64,000 nucleotides of DNA. Origin: an uncultured Calothrix sp. (GTDB lineage Bacteria; Cyanobacteriota; Cyanobacteriia; Cyanobacteriales; Nostocaceae). The translations under genes were made by a program, and so were the position numbers. The first letter of the stretch is position 1. Every line of letters starts with the position of its first letter. The stretch is from NCBI GenBank assembly GCA_937973965.1, contig CALJJQ010000066.1, forward strand, positions 62,001 through 126,000, read 5' to 3'. The notes below the pieces were generated by a model. That model searched no databases. It was not told where the DNA came from and saw only the letters and a program-made list of their open reading frames with translations. Below, piece after piece: positions 53,718-60,884 of this stretch.

Positions 53718-55190
53718 ATGTTTGATGCATTAGCTGACCGTTTAGAATCTGCCTGGAAAAAACTGCGGGGACAGGATAAAATCTCCCAATCAAATATTCA
53801 AGATGCCCTGCGAGAAGTGCGCCGTGCCTTGCTAGAAGCAGATGTAAACCTTCAGGTAGTTAAGGATTTTATTACCGAAGTTGAAACCAAGGCAATGGGG
53901 GCTGAGGTAATTAGTGGTGTTCGCCCCGCCCAACAGTTTATTAAAATAGTTCATGATGAACTTGTCAAAGTTATGGGGGAAGAAAATGTTCCCCTCGCTC
54001 ACTCCGCAACTGCACCCACAGTCGTCCTGATGGCGGGATTGCAAGGTACAGGTAAAACCACCGCCACTGCAAAATTGGCTCTACATCTGCGCAAACTGGA
54101 ACGTTCCTGTATGATGGTTGCTACTGACGTGTATCGTCCTGCTGCCATCGACCAGTTAATTACCCTCGGTAAACAAATTGACGTACCCGTATTTGAGTTA
54201 GGTAGTGATGCTAACCCAGTGGAAATCGCCCGTCAAGGGGTAGAACGGGCTAGGACGGAAGGAATAGATACGGTTATTATTGATACCGCCGGACGCTTGC
54301 AAATCGATGACAGCATGATGGCGGAATTGGCTCGTATCAAGGAAACCGTGCAACCCGATGAAACCCTGCTGGTCGTCGATGCCATGACCGGTCAAGAAGC
54401 AGCCAATTTAACCCGCACTTTCCACGAACAAATTGGGATTACCGGAGCAATCCTGACGAAAATGGACGGTGATAGCCGAGGTGGTGCAGCCTTGTCTGTA
54501 CGGCGAATTTCCGGACAACCAATCAAGTTTATCGGGGTAGGGGAAAAAGTTGAAGCACTGCAACCATTCTACCCAGAACGGATGGCTTCGCGGATTTTGG
54601 GGATGGGTGATGTACTCACCCTAGTAGAAAAAGCCCAGGAAGAGATCGATTTGGCAGACGCGGAAAAAATGCAGGAAAAAATCCTGTCTGCCAAGTTTGA
54701 TTTTACCGACTTCCTCAAACAGTTACGCCTACTAAAAAATATGGGTTCCCTGGGTGGGATTATGAAACTCATCCCTGGAATGGGTAAACTTTCTGACGAC
54801 CAACTGCGTCAGGGGGAAACCCAACTCAAACGCTGCGAAGCCATGATTAATTCCATGACCCCCCAGGAACGACGGGACCCCGATTTACTTGCAAGTTCCC
54901 CCAGTCGTCGTCGTCGTGTCGCTAAAGGTTCAGGTTACAAAGAACCCGATGTGAGTAAACTAGTGAGCGACTTTCAACGAATGCGTAGCTTAATGCAACA
55001 AATGGGACAAGGGAACTTTCCGGGTATGCCGGGAGGTGGAGGAATGTTCGGTGGTGGTGGGGGAATGTTTGGTGGTGGAAACCGTCAGACATCTCCGGGT
55101 TGGCGAGGATATCCTGGAGGTGGGAATCCCGGTGGCAAAAAATCCAAACCGAAAAAAGATAAGAAGAAAAAGGGTTTTGGTCAACTTTAA
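53718..55190 (+). CDS. ffh: Signal recognition particle protein
   Basis: A 490-residue SRP54 GTPase that targets ribosomes with nascent membrane proteins to FtsY. The N domain (1-90; FDALADRLESAWKKLRGQ), the G domain with G1 'GLQGTGKTT', 'DTAGRLQID', 'TKMDGDSRGGAALS', and the methionine-rich M domain (about 320-450; 'SPSRRRRVAKGSG') are in order. The C-terminus has a Gly-rich, Lys-rich tail (GGGGMFGGGGGMFGGG...KKDKKKKGF), common in cyanobacterial Ffh. Intact and clearly housekeeping. Confidence 0.97.
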   Translation: MFDALADRLESAWKKLRGQDKISQSNIQDALREVRRALLEADVNLQVVKDFITEVETKAMGAEVISGVRPAQQFIKIVHDELVKVMGEENVPLAHSATAPTVVLMAGLQGTGKTTATAKLALHLRKLERSCMMVATDVYRPAAIDQLITLGKQIDVPVFELGSDANPVEIARQGVERARTEGIDTVIIDTAGRLQIDDSMMAELARIKETVQPDETLLVVDAMTGQEAANLTRTFHEQIGITGAILTKMDGDSRGGAALSVRRISGQPIKFIGVGEKVEALQPFYPERMASRILGMGDVLTLVEKAQEEIDLADAEKMQEKILSAKFDFTDFLKQLRLLKNMGSLGGIMKLIPGMGKLSDDQLRQGETQLKRCEAMINSMTPQERRDPDLLASSPSRRRRVAKGSGYKEPDVSKLVSDFQRMRSLMQQMGQGNFPGMPGGGGMFGGGGGMFGGGNRQTSPGWRGYPGGGNPGGKKSKPKKDKKKKGFGQL

Positions 55191-55255
55191 TTCTTGCATC
55201 CCAGGATGAAAATGGTGCTTCGATTACGTGGCAGAATCGGGGTGTAATTTATGAC

Positions 55256-55284
55256 GTAGAGACATAGTATTGCTACGTCTCTAC
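55256..55284. repeat. GTAGAGAC hairpin repeat (imperfect)
   Basis: GTAGAGACATAG-TATTG-CTACGTCTCTAC, a 12-bp stem with one mismatch, related to the copies at 4698 and 53347. It lies directly upstream of the Uma2 pseudogene. Confidence 0.65.
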
Positions 55285-55329
55285 ATGATTGTTGGTAAGA
55301 TGGGGGTGGCTGAATTTAGGAGGTGGAAT

Positions 55330-55570
55330 ATGACCATCGTTAACAAGCCTGATATTTTCATTCCCTATTTAGAAAGCGGCGATCGCTTAACTCGATTTGA
55401 GTTTGAACGTCGCTACATGGCTATGCCTAACTTGAAAAAGGCTGAATTAATTGATTGAAGGAGTTGTTTACGTGGCTTCACCCCGAAGATATCGTCAACA
55501 CGGAAAACCCCATAGTCGGATATTGGTTGGTTGGCGGTTTACGAGGCGGCAACACCGGGTTAGGAGTTAG
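55330..55570 (+). pseudogene. Uma2-family (DUF820) endonuclease, decayed
   Basis: The ATG at 55330 starts MTIVNKPDIFIPYLESGDRLTRF...MPNLKKAELID and stops early. The family continues 'ELIEGVVYVASP'; here ATTGATTGAAGG at 55450-55461 holds a 4-nt tandem duplication (TTGA) that creates the stop. The next frame then reads GVVYVASPRRYRQHGKPHSRI, after which a further -1 change near TTGGTTGGTTGG brings 'LAVYEAATPG' back in frame before a TAG. Uma2 proteins are abundant cyanobacterial PD-(D/E)XK-like nucleases of unclear role. Confidence 0.85.
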
Positions 55571-55607
55571 ACTATTTTTCAGCAACACCCAATTATTGTA
55601 ACTTTAC

Positions 55608-55691
55608 ACAGTCAATAAGTGAGCTTTTTGTTTACATGGTTAATGTTTGAAGGTCAACTATCAACTTTCAACAAACCAAAAGGTATATCAG
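55608..55691. repeat. Dispersed repeat (copy 1 of 2)
   Basis: CAGTCAATAAGTGAGCTTTTT...AACTTTCAACAAACC...AAGGTATATC matches 63284-63366 (CAGTCAATCAGTGAGCTTTTTT...AACTGTCAACAAACT...AAAGTATATC) in the same orientation. Confidence 0.55.
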
Positions 55692-55715
55692 CGTGCCTGT
55701 TAAGATACTAATACA

Positions 55716-56837
55716 CTACATAGGTGTATTGGGACGTAATAACCACACGGTTTCAACACCCAAAAATACATCTGCACCTTCATGACGCACTAATGCAGGG
55801 TGGGAACTCGCTTGAGCGAAGGAAACAGTTCCATCGGTAGCAAATTCATTAGAGACGCAAACACGGGTGTGTCCACCATTAATCACCGTATCACCGGGAT
55901 AGCCAACCATGACAAATTCCCCTGGTTTCACCTGCGCTAGTAACTGACGGATTCGTTGTAATTGTTGGTCTTGGTTAGGAATGGATGTGACTTTGACTTC
56001 ATCAACCAGTTTAAAACGGACGGGATTACCATGACTTGCTGCATAGCGATCGCTCCATTTGTACCATTGATTAGCATTGGCATATTCACCTCTATTACTA
56101 TTATTGTTCCGATAGTAAGGAGGTTCAAACCCACCTTTACGTAAAACATTACCACCAAATAAATTACATTTAAACACATTACGCAACACACCGATGGGTA
56201 CACCGACAGGTGCGTTATGTCTAGGGTCAAGATTTACCCAAGGTTCTGAGAAATCATAATTTTTGGCCAATTCTGGTGTACACAGTTCATTCGCTGCACT
56301 CACAATATCTTGTAAAGTCGCTTGGGTAATTCCTGGTACACGGGTTCTGCGTAATTCCCGGTCTAAAGCCTGAGCAGTTTTTTGACCAACTTTACCATCA
56401 ACAACCAATCCGTTCTGACGTTGAAATTCTCTCACGGCTTTGACGGTTTCATTACCATAGTCACCGTCTGCACCAAATTCTAACAACATGTAACTCAAAT
56501 TTTTTGTCCGACTTGCTAAAGCGATTAAAGCCTTTTGTACTGCTAATACAGAAGGATGTTTCCGTCCTGCATCCGGAAGTAACACCCGTCCTGCTAATAA
56601 ATCAGCTTCACTGCTGAGATTTGCGATCGCGGTTCCGACACGGACTCGGCTACCGAGACTTTGAAGTAGTTGATTTAACCAACTACCGACACCTGCTTCT
56701 AGGGTATCAACATAGCGGGTAGCAATCATCTCTGCATCTAGACGGTTATTGCTAAGTCTTTCTAATTGAGCCATTTCCCCGCAGTTGAAGCGAGCATTTT
56801 TGACTAAAGATTGAACAGTGGTGGAAAGAACTGGCAT
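55716..56837 (-). CDS. Peptidoglycan-binding-domain protein with Cys/His C-domain
   Basis: A 373-residue protein. Residues about 85-165 form a PG_binding_1 domain (SVLAVQKALIALASRTKNLSYMLLEFGADGDYGNETVKAVREFQRQNGLVVDGKVGQKTAQAL). The C-terminal half contains 'VFKCNLFGGNVLRKGGFEPP' and 'TVINGGHTRVCVSN', a Cys and a His placed as in NlpC/P60- or CHAP-type amidases; a catalytic role is inference. The N-terminal segment (1-80) is unfamiliar. No signal peptide is seen, unusual for a cell-wall protein, so export by another route or a role as a cargo or effector is possible. Confidence 0.7.
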   Translation of the reverse strand: MPVLSTTVQSLVKNARFNCGEMAQLERLSNNRLDAEMIATRYVDTLEAGVGSWLNQLLQSLGSRVRVGTAIANLSSEADLLAGRVLLPDAGRKHPSVLAVQKALIALASRTKNLSYMLLEFGADGDYGNETVKAVREFQRQNGLVVDGKVGQKTAQALDRELRRTRVPGITQATLQDIVSAANELCTPELAKNYDFSEPWVNLDPRHNAPVGVPIGVLRNVFKCNLFGGNVLRKGGFEPPYYRNNNSNRGEYANANQWYKWSDRYAASHGNPVRFKLVDEVKVTSIPNQDQQLQRIRQLLAQVKPGEFVMVGYPGDTVINGGHTRVCVSNEFATDGTVSFAQASSHPALVRHEGADVFLGVETVWLLRPNTPM

Positions 56838-57158
56838 ATTACGCTCCGATTGTAAAGTGTGAAATTAAGTAATCTATGTAACTAGCTACAATCGGCTGGG
56901 GTATGATTTCGCAAAAGAGAATATAGGAATCCGGTTTGGTTTTTGAATCCATCTATTGGGGTGAGGGAGTAGGGAGTAGTGAGTAGAAATTGTACTGAGT
57001 TTTGTTCAATATTCAAATAGGAGTCCTATAGTTCTTTCGTGATGTGGAAATTTAGAGAATAGATTAAATGAACTGTGTACACCAGAACCGTAGATACGCG
57101 TAGCGCAGCTTCTCTTTGAGATGAAAGTAGTTTTTTTCCTACTCCCTATTCCCCACAA
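56838..57158. other. Short intergenic region with repeats
   Basis: About 320 bp, containing a GGGAGTAGGGAGTAGTGAGTAG tract (56959-56986) and a GATACGCGTAGCGCAGCTTCTCTTTGAGA segment (57093-57121), a common cyanobacterial hairpin-type repeat. No ORF. Confidence 0.5.
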
Positions 57159-58550
57159 TTAAAAACGATAGGCTAAAAATGGGATGAGCATTTCCGCACG
57201 ACTTAAACCTCCATGTAAACCAGCATTCACATTTTTCCTATCCTCCAGGGACACAGGTGGGAACGAATGAAAACAACTCCATTCGTCGCGGGGAAATACA
57301 ATTAAATCACCAATGCGATCGCGGGAATAAGGGGGAATGTCTGCTAGTCCAAATAAACCTAGTTGACAAGCGGTGTCCGTGGAAATCACCATAAAATCAT
57401 CATCCAGGTAATTTTCAATATAGTTAATTACCTGAGCTTCGCGATGGTGTTTCACGTGTAGGTATCGAGCTTGACTGCTTCCAGTCGGAGGAACAAACAA
57501 ATGGTCGGTGATACCTGGATGGTCATTTAACCAGAGAATTTGCTCCTTGTTTGTCACCCGTTGTCCGTGGTCGGCAATTAAAATTAATACGGTATCCTCA
57601 CGACCTTGGAGTGGTTGCAAAATTTCCCGTTCCAAAGCAAAATCAATCCCAATGATTTCGGCTCGGTAGTGAGGACTTAAGGGAGCGTGTCGATGGGCAC
57701 TAGCATCAACATTAGGTACGTACATATAGGTAAAACTTTTCGGACCAACCTGGGTAGAAATGCGTTCAGCCGAAGGCTTTACGCCAAGCGTATCCCGTAG
57801 TTGGACAAACCCCTGTTGTGGTGTCAAGTAACCATGAAAACCATCTTTCCCTGCTTTACTACCAACACTGGTATAACGGCTAATACTAGATTGCTTGAAG
57901 GCATGGTAATTCACAATTTCCGTATTTACCCCTGTCTGTTCTAAACGCAGATAAATATTTGGCACAGGGACAAATGTATCGGGGTTGAGTTGGGTATCTA
58001 ACAAAGGTGCATTAGTCGGTGATATTTTTGGTCGCCAAGCAATAAAATCCACAATGCTACCTAGTTCCCGGAGATACATGCTAGTAGCTAAAATTCCATG
58101 TTGAGCCGGACTCGTAGCTGTTGCCGCCGAAGTCAGAGCCACCGTAGTTGTACTGGGAAATACGGAAGTAATAGGCATAAAAAATGCCTGGGGACTAGAG
58201 CAGGCTTGAGCAAGATTAGGTGTATCCCCATTTGCGATTAAATCCTGGAGCTGGTCGTACCCCAAACCATCCAAAATCAGAAAAATCACATGATTAATTG
58301 CTCCAGCATTTAACCACTGTTCCCAAGCCTTAGTCACCAACTCATCACCCAGTAGTTGTGGTTGAAGGGGAGGTAAGGTGGTAGCAGCAAACCCATCTTT
58401 ATCAGCCCCTAGCCATTGTAAAATCAAAGCCGGAACATTTGCCAAACCCAATCCATCGTAACTCGGACGGATGCGTGTTCGTTTAAAACCTTGAGTCCAT
58501 TGCTGTCTTGCGATTAAACTGGCTTCAGCACGGGAAAGTATACCAGGCAT
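57159..58550 (-). CDS. Alkaline-phosphatase-superfamily phosphodiesterase-like protein
   Basis: A 463-residue protein. Metal site and nucleophile patterns are present: 'FLILDGLGYD' (D94), the Thr nucleophile in 'PSTTTVAL' (T134-136), 'YVPNVDASAHRHAP' and 'ILIADHGQR'. This fits the nucleotide pyrophosphatase/phosphodiesterase branch (type I phosphodiesterase). No signal peptide is visible, so it may be cytoplasmic; substrates are unknown. The C-terminal region (PPYSRDRIGDLIVFPRDEW) is family-typical. Confidence 0.85.
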   Translation of the reverse strand: MPGILSRAEASLIARQQWTQGFKRTRIRPSYDGLGLANVPALILQWLGADKDGFAATTLPPLQPQLLGDELVTKAWEQWLNAGAINHVIFLILDGLGYDQLQDLIANGDTPNLAQACSSPQAFFMPITSVFPSTTTVALTSAATATSPAQHGILATSMYLRELGSIVDFIAWRPKISPTNAPLLDTQLNPDTFVPVPNIYLRLEQTGVNTEIVNYHAFKQSSISRYTSVGSKAGKDGFHGYLTPQQGFVQLRDTLGVKPSAERISTQVGPKSFTYMYVPNVDASAHRHAPLSPHYRAEIIGIDFALEREILQPLQGREDTVLILIADHGQRVTNKEQILWLNDHPGITDHLFVPPTGSSQARYLHVKHHREAQVINYIENYLDDDFMVISTDTACQLGLFGLADIPPYSRDRIGDLIVFPRDEWSCFHSFPPVSLEDRKNVNAGLHGGLSRAEMLIPFLAYRF

Positions 58551-58636
58551 ATTTTTGTTATTAACCCAATATCCCTATTCTAGAATATTGCCACAAGTTT
58601 CTTTCCTCAACTCCCAACCCCAAAAAATACCTAGTC

Positions 58637-58942
58637 TCAAATAGTCATCGAGGATTCCCCATCGAATTCAAGTTGATTTAACAGACTTTTCAAATCTTCC
58701 ACCAATAATTCATCTGCATACAAGGAGAAATTACTGACTTGATTTTGATGATATTTTCGAGTTGACTGACTGCTTTGATCAATTTCATCAACATCAAATA
58801 ATGATAGTTGTGCTAATTTTGTTCTACACTCCTGCTTACTAGTTTTATTTGTATTCACGAAATCACCCATTGGCTGACAACCATCAGAGAAACGTCTTAA
58901 AGTTGTGGCGATCGCTTCCAAGCTATTATCAATTAATTCCAA
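58637..58942 (-). CDS. Small hypothetical protein
   Basis: A 101-residue acidic protein (MELIDNSLEAIATTLRRFSDGCQPMGDFV...). I recognise no domain. Ser/Gln-rich central part (DQSSQSTRKYHQNQVSN) suggests partial disorder. It lies between the phosphatase-like gene and the hybrid kinase, all leftward. Function unknown. Confidence 0.45.
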   Translation of the reverse strand: MELIDNSLEAIATTLRRFSDGCQPMGDFVNTNKTSKQECRTKLAQLSLFDVDEIDQSSQSTRKYHQNQVSNFSLYADELLVEDLKSLLNQLEFDGESSMTI

Positions 58943-58975
58943 TCCATTTACGTTTTAATTCGGAAGCTTTTAATA

Positions 58976-59071
58976 TTAAGCAATATCTGGATAATATTCC
59001 CCACTAACTAATGTTATCCAATTATGTGCATCTTGCTGATAATCTGCAAAGGATTTAATTTGACTGGGCAT
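58976..59071 (-). CDS. Very short ORF upstream of the 101-aa gene
   Basis: 31 codons (MPSQIKSFADYQQDAHNWITLVSGEYYPDIA) too short for the ORF track. It ends 34 bp before the 101-aa gene start and sits 12 bp after the hybrid kinase stop. It could be a small peptide or the 5' piece of a decayed gene. Low confidence. Confidence 0.25.
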   Translation of the reverse strand: MPSQIKSFADYQQDAHNWITLVSGEYYPDIA

Positions 59072-59083
59072 GAATAAATATAA

Positions 59084-60295
59084 TTAACTTGAATCAGAAA
59101 TATCCTCATGATAAATTACAGGTAAAATCACAGTAAAAGTAGTTCCAATTCCAACTTGACTCCAAACGGAAATTTCACCCCGATGAGCGTCAACACATTT
59201 CTTCACAATTGCTAATCCTAAACCTGTTCCAGTAATTTTCCCTACGTTATCAGCACGATGAAAGGGTTGGAAAATACGGGGTAAATCGGCTTGAGGAATG
59301 CCAATTCCAGAGTCTTGAATTTGGATGATTACACGATTTTTCTGATTCAATAACTCCCAGTTAATTTGACTGGGAGGAAGGGAATATTTAATCGCATTAT
59401 TCAGTAAATTTCCAATAATATGTCTGAGTAAGGTTTCATCCCATAATGCACCTTGATGAAATTCGCCACAGATTTTTAATAAAATTTTTATATTATTTTC
59501 TGCTGCTAATAGCCGATATTCTTCTAATAGCTGGTGACAAAACTGCTTTAAGTCAATTACCTCCAAATCACAGGGTATTTTCCCCGTATCTGCTTTGCCA
59601 ATGAAAGAAGCCTCATCTAATAATTGTGCCATTGATTTAATCGCCGATCGGATTAATTGATAATGAGATTGTTTTTTCTCTGGAGAAACTTTCCCATCGC
59701 TATTTTGTAATAACCCCGCAGCTAATAAAATTGTGTTTAAAGGATTACGAATATCATGGGACAGCATCGAGACAAATTCCGATTTAAATTGATTAATCTC
59801 TCGTGCTTTGAGCAATTCGCTTGTCCTTTCTTCCACACAAGTTTCTAGGGATTTGTTCAGAGCGCGTAGATGTTCGAGAGCATGTTTGCGCTCAATCGCA
59901 TATCGTAGCGATCGCAATAACAACACACCGTTTTCTTGATGAATTTCTCGCTTAACTAGGTAATCTTGCGCTCCTTGACGTACTGCTTCTACCGCTAAAT
60001 CATCATCATTGGTATTAGTTAGCACCACAATCGGAATACTGGGAGCTAGGTGCATTAAAGGAGGTAGGGAATTTAACCCTGTGCTGTCAGGTAAGGTTAA
60101 ATCCAACAAAATCACATCAAAGGGACAAACCATACCCTGAATTTGTAATTGCATCAAATGTTGCAGTGCATCACCTAAACGTTGGCAGTGTAGCAAACTT
60201 ATCTCGTAGGTGGGTGATGCTGTCAACAATTCCCTGAATAACCTTGCTTCTGCCAAGTTATCCTCTATTAATAGGATTTTGACTAAAGTTACCAT
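59084..60295 (-). CDS. Hybrid response regulator / histidine kinase
   Basis: A 403-residue soluble protein: an N-terminal receiver (phosphoacceptor D65 in 'FDVILLDLTLPD', Lys115 in 'DYLVKREI'), a coiled-coil linker (about 130-170), then HisKA with H180 (SMLSHDIRNPLN) and HATPase_c ('NLLNNAIKYSLPPS', 'DSGIGIPQADL', 'TGLGLAIVKK'). No membrane helix or sensor domain is seen, so input is through the receiver. It is 142 bp downstream of the Rcp1-type gene in a leftward cassette with a phytochrome, suggesting a relay in which Rcp1-type phosphate or light signal is passed on; inference. Confidence 0.9.
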   Translation of the reverse strand: MVTLVKILLIEDNLAEARLFRELLTASPTYEISLLHCQRLGDALQHLMQLQIQGMVCPFDVILLDLTLPDSTGLNSLPPLMHLAPSIPIVVLTNTNDDDLAVEAVRQGAQDYLVKREIHQENGVLLLRSLRYAIERKHALEHLRALNKSLETCVEERTSELLKAREINQFKSEFVSMLSHDIRNPLNTILLAAGLLQNSDGKVSPEKKQSHYQLIRSAIKSMAQLLDEASFIGKADTGKIPCDLEVIDLKQFCHQLLEEYRLLAAENNIKILLKICGEFHQGALWDETLLRHIIGNLLNNAIKYSLPPSQINWELLNQKNRVIIQIQDSGIGIPQADLPRIFQPFHRADNVGKITGTGLGLAIVKKCVDAHRGEISVWSQVGIGTTFTVILPVIYHEDISDSS

Positions 60296-60300
60296 AATCG

Positions 60301-60370
60301 AGAGGGAGTGGGAGTTGGGAATGGAGAGGGGATCAAAGGAGAGAGGGAGAAGGGAAGCGGGGGAGACCGG
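60301..60370 (+). repeat. Purine-rich G-run tract between rcp1-like gene and hybrid kinase
   Basis: The plus strand reads as an almost uninterrupted G/A tract (AGAGGGAGTGGGAGTTGGGAATGGAGAGGGGATC...GAAGCGGGGGAGACC). It resembles the GGGAGTA short-repeat class but is longer. The corresponding transcript strand would be C/T-rich. Confidence 0.5.
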
Positions 60371-60437
60371 ATACTAATACATCTCTAAGTATCTTAAGTG
60401 TGATGAAAGTTTCTTCTCCCCTGGGTTCCCAGTTGTC

Positions 60438-60884
60438 CTATTCCAGGGGTAAAGTTACTGTTGATAACCAAAAATCCTCGATCCCTTTGACGATTTGAAA
60501 GAGTTCGCTGAGGTTGCGAGATTTAGTGATGTAGCAATTGACGTGGAGGTCATAGCTATGAAAAATATCTTCTTCATTCCGGGAAGTAGTCAGTACAACT
60601 ACGGGTATTCTCCGGAGGTTGGGGTCAGCTTTGATTTCTGCTAAGACTTCTCTGCCATCTTTTTTCGGTAAATTCAGGTCAAGTAAGATGAGGTCTGGTC
60701 GAGGTGCGTTTTCATACTCCCCTTCCCGACGCAGGTAAGCCATCGCATCCATACCGTCGCGAACTGTCACCACTTCATGAGGAAGGGAACTATGTTTCAG
60801 CGCTTCGAGAATCAGACGAATATCGGCTTTATTATCCTCGACCAAAAATATTTGCCTTGACTTTACGTCGTTTGACTCGTTCAC
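60438..60884 (-). CDS. Rcp1-type phytochrome response regulator
   Basis: A 148-residue single-domain receiver starting at GTG 60884 (VNESNDVKSRQIFLVEDN). The start is supported by GGGAGGAAGC 8 nt upstream; the longer ORF-track start at 60974 would overlap the phytochrome by 143 bp. Phosphoacceptor D69 (DLILLDLNLPKKDG), acidic pair in 'VEDNKAD' and Lys in 'CYITKSRNL' are intact. No output domain, as in Synechocystis Rcp1. It overlaps the phytochrome 3' end by 53 bp, so the two are translationally coupled. Confidence 0.92.
   Translation of the reverse strand: MNESNDVKSRQIFLVEDNKADIRLILEALKHSSLPHEVVTVRDGMDAMAYLRREGEYENAPRPDLILLDLNLPKKDGREVLAEIKADPNLRRIPVVVLTTSRNEEDIFHSYDLHVNCYITKSRNLSELFQIVKGIEDFWLSTVTLPLE

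Larger units (their letters stand above)
55191..55715. other. Region with Uma2 remnant and repeats
   Basis: About 525 bp between ffh and the PG-binding gene, holding a hairpin repeat, the Uma2 pseudogene and a 84-bp dispersed repeat (55608-55691). Confidence 0.6.
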
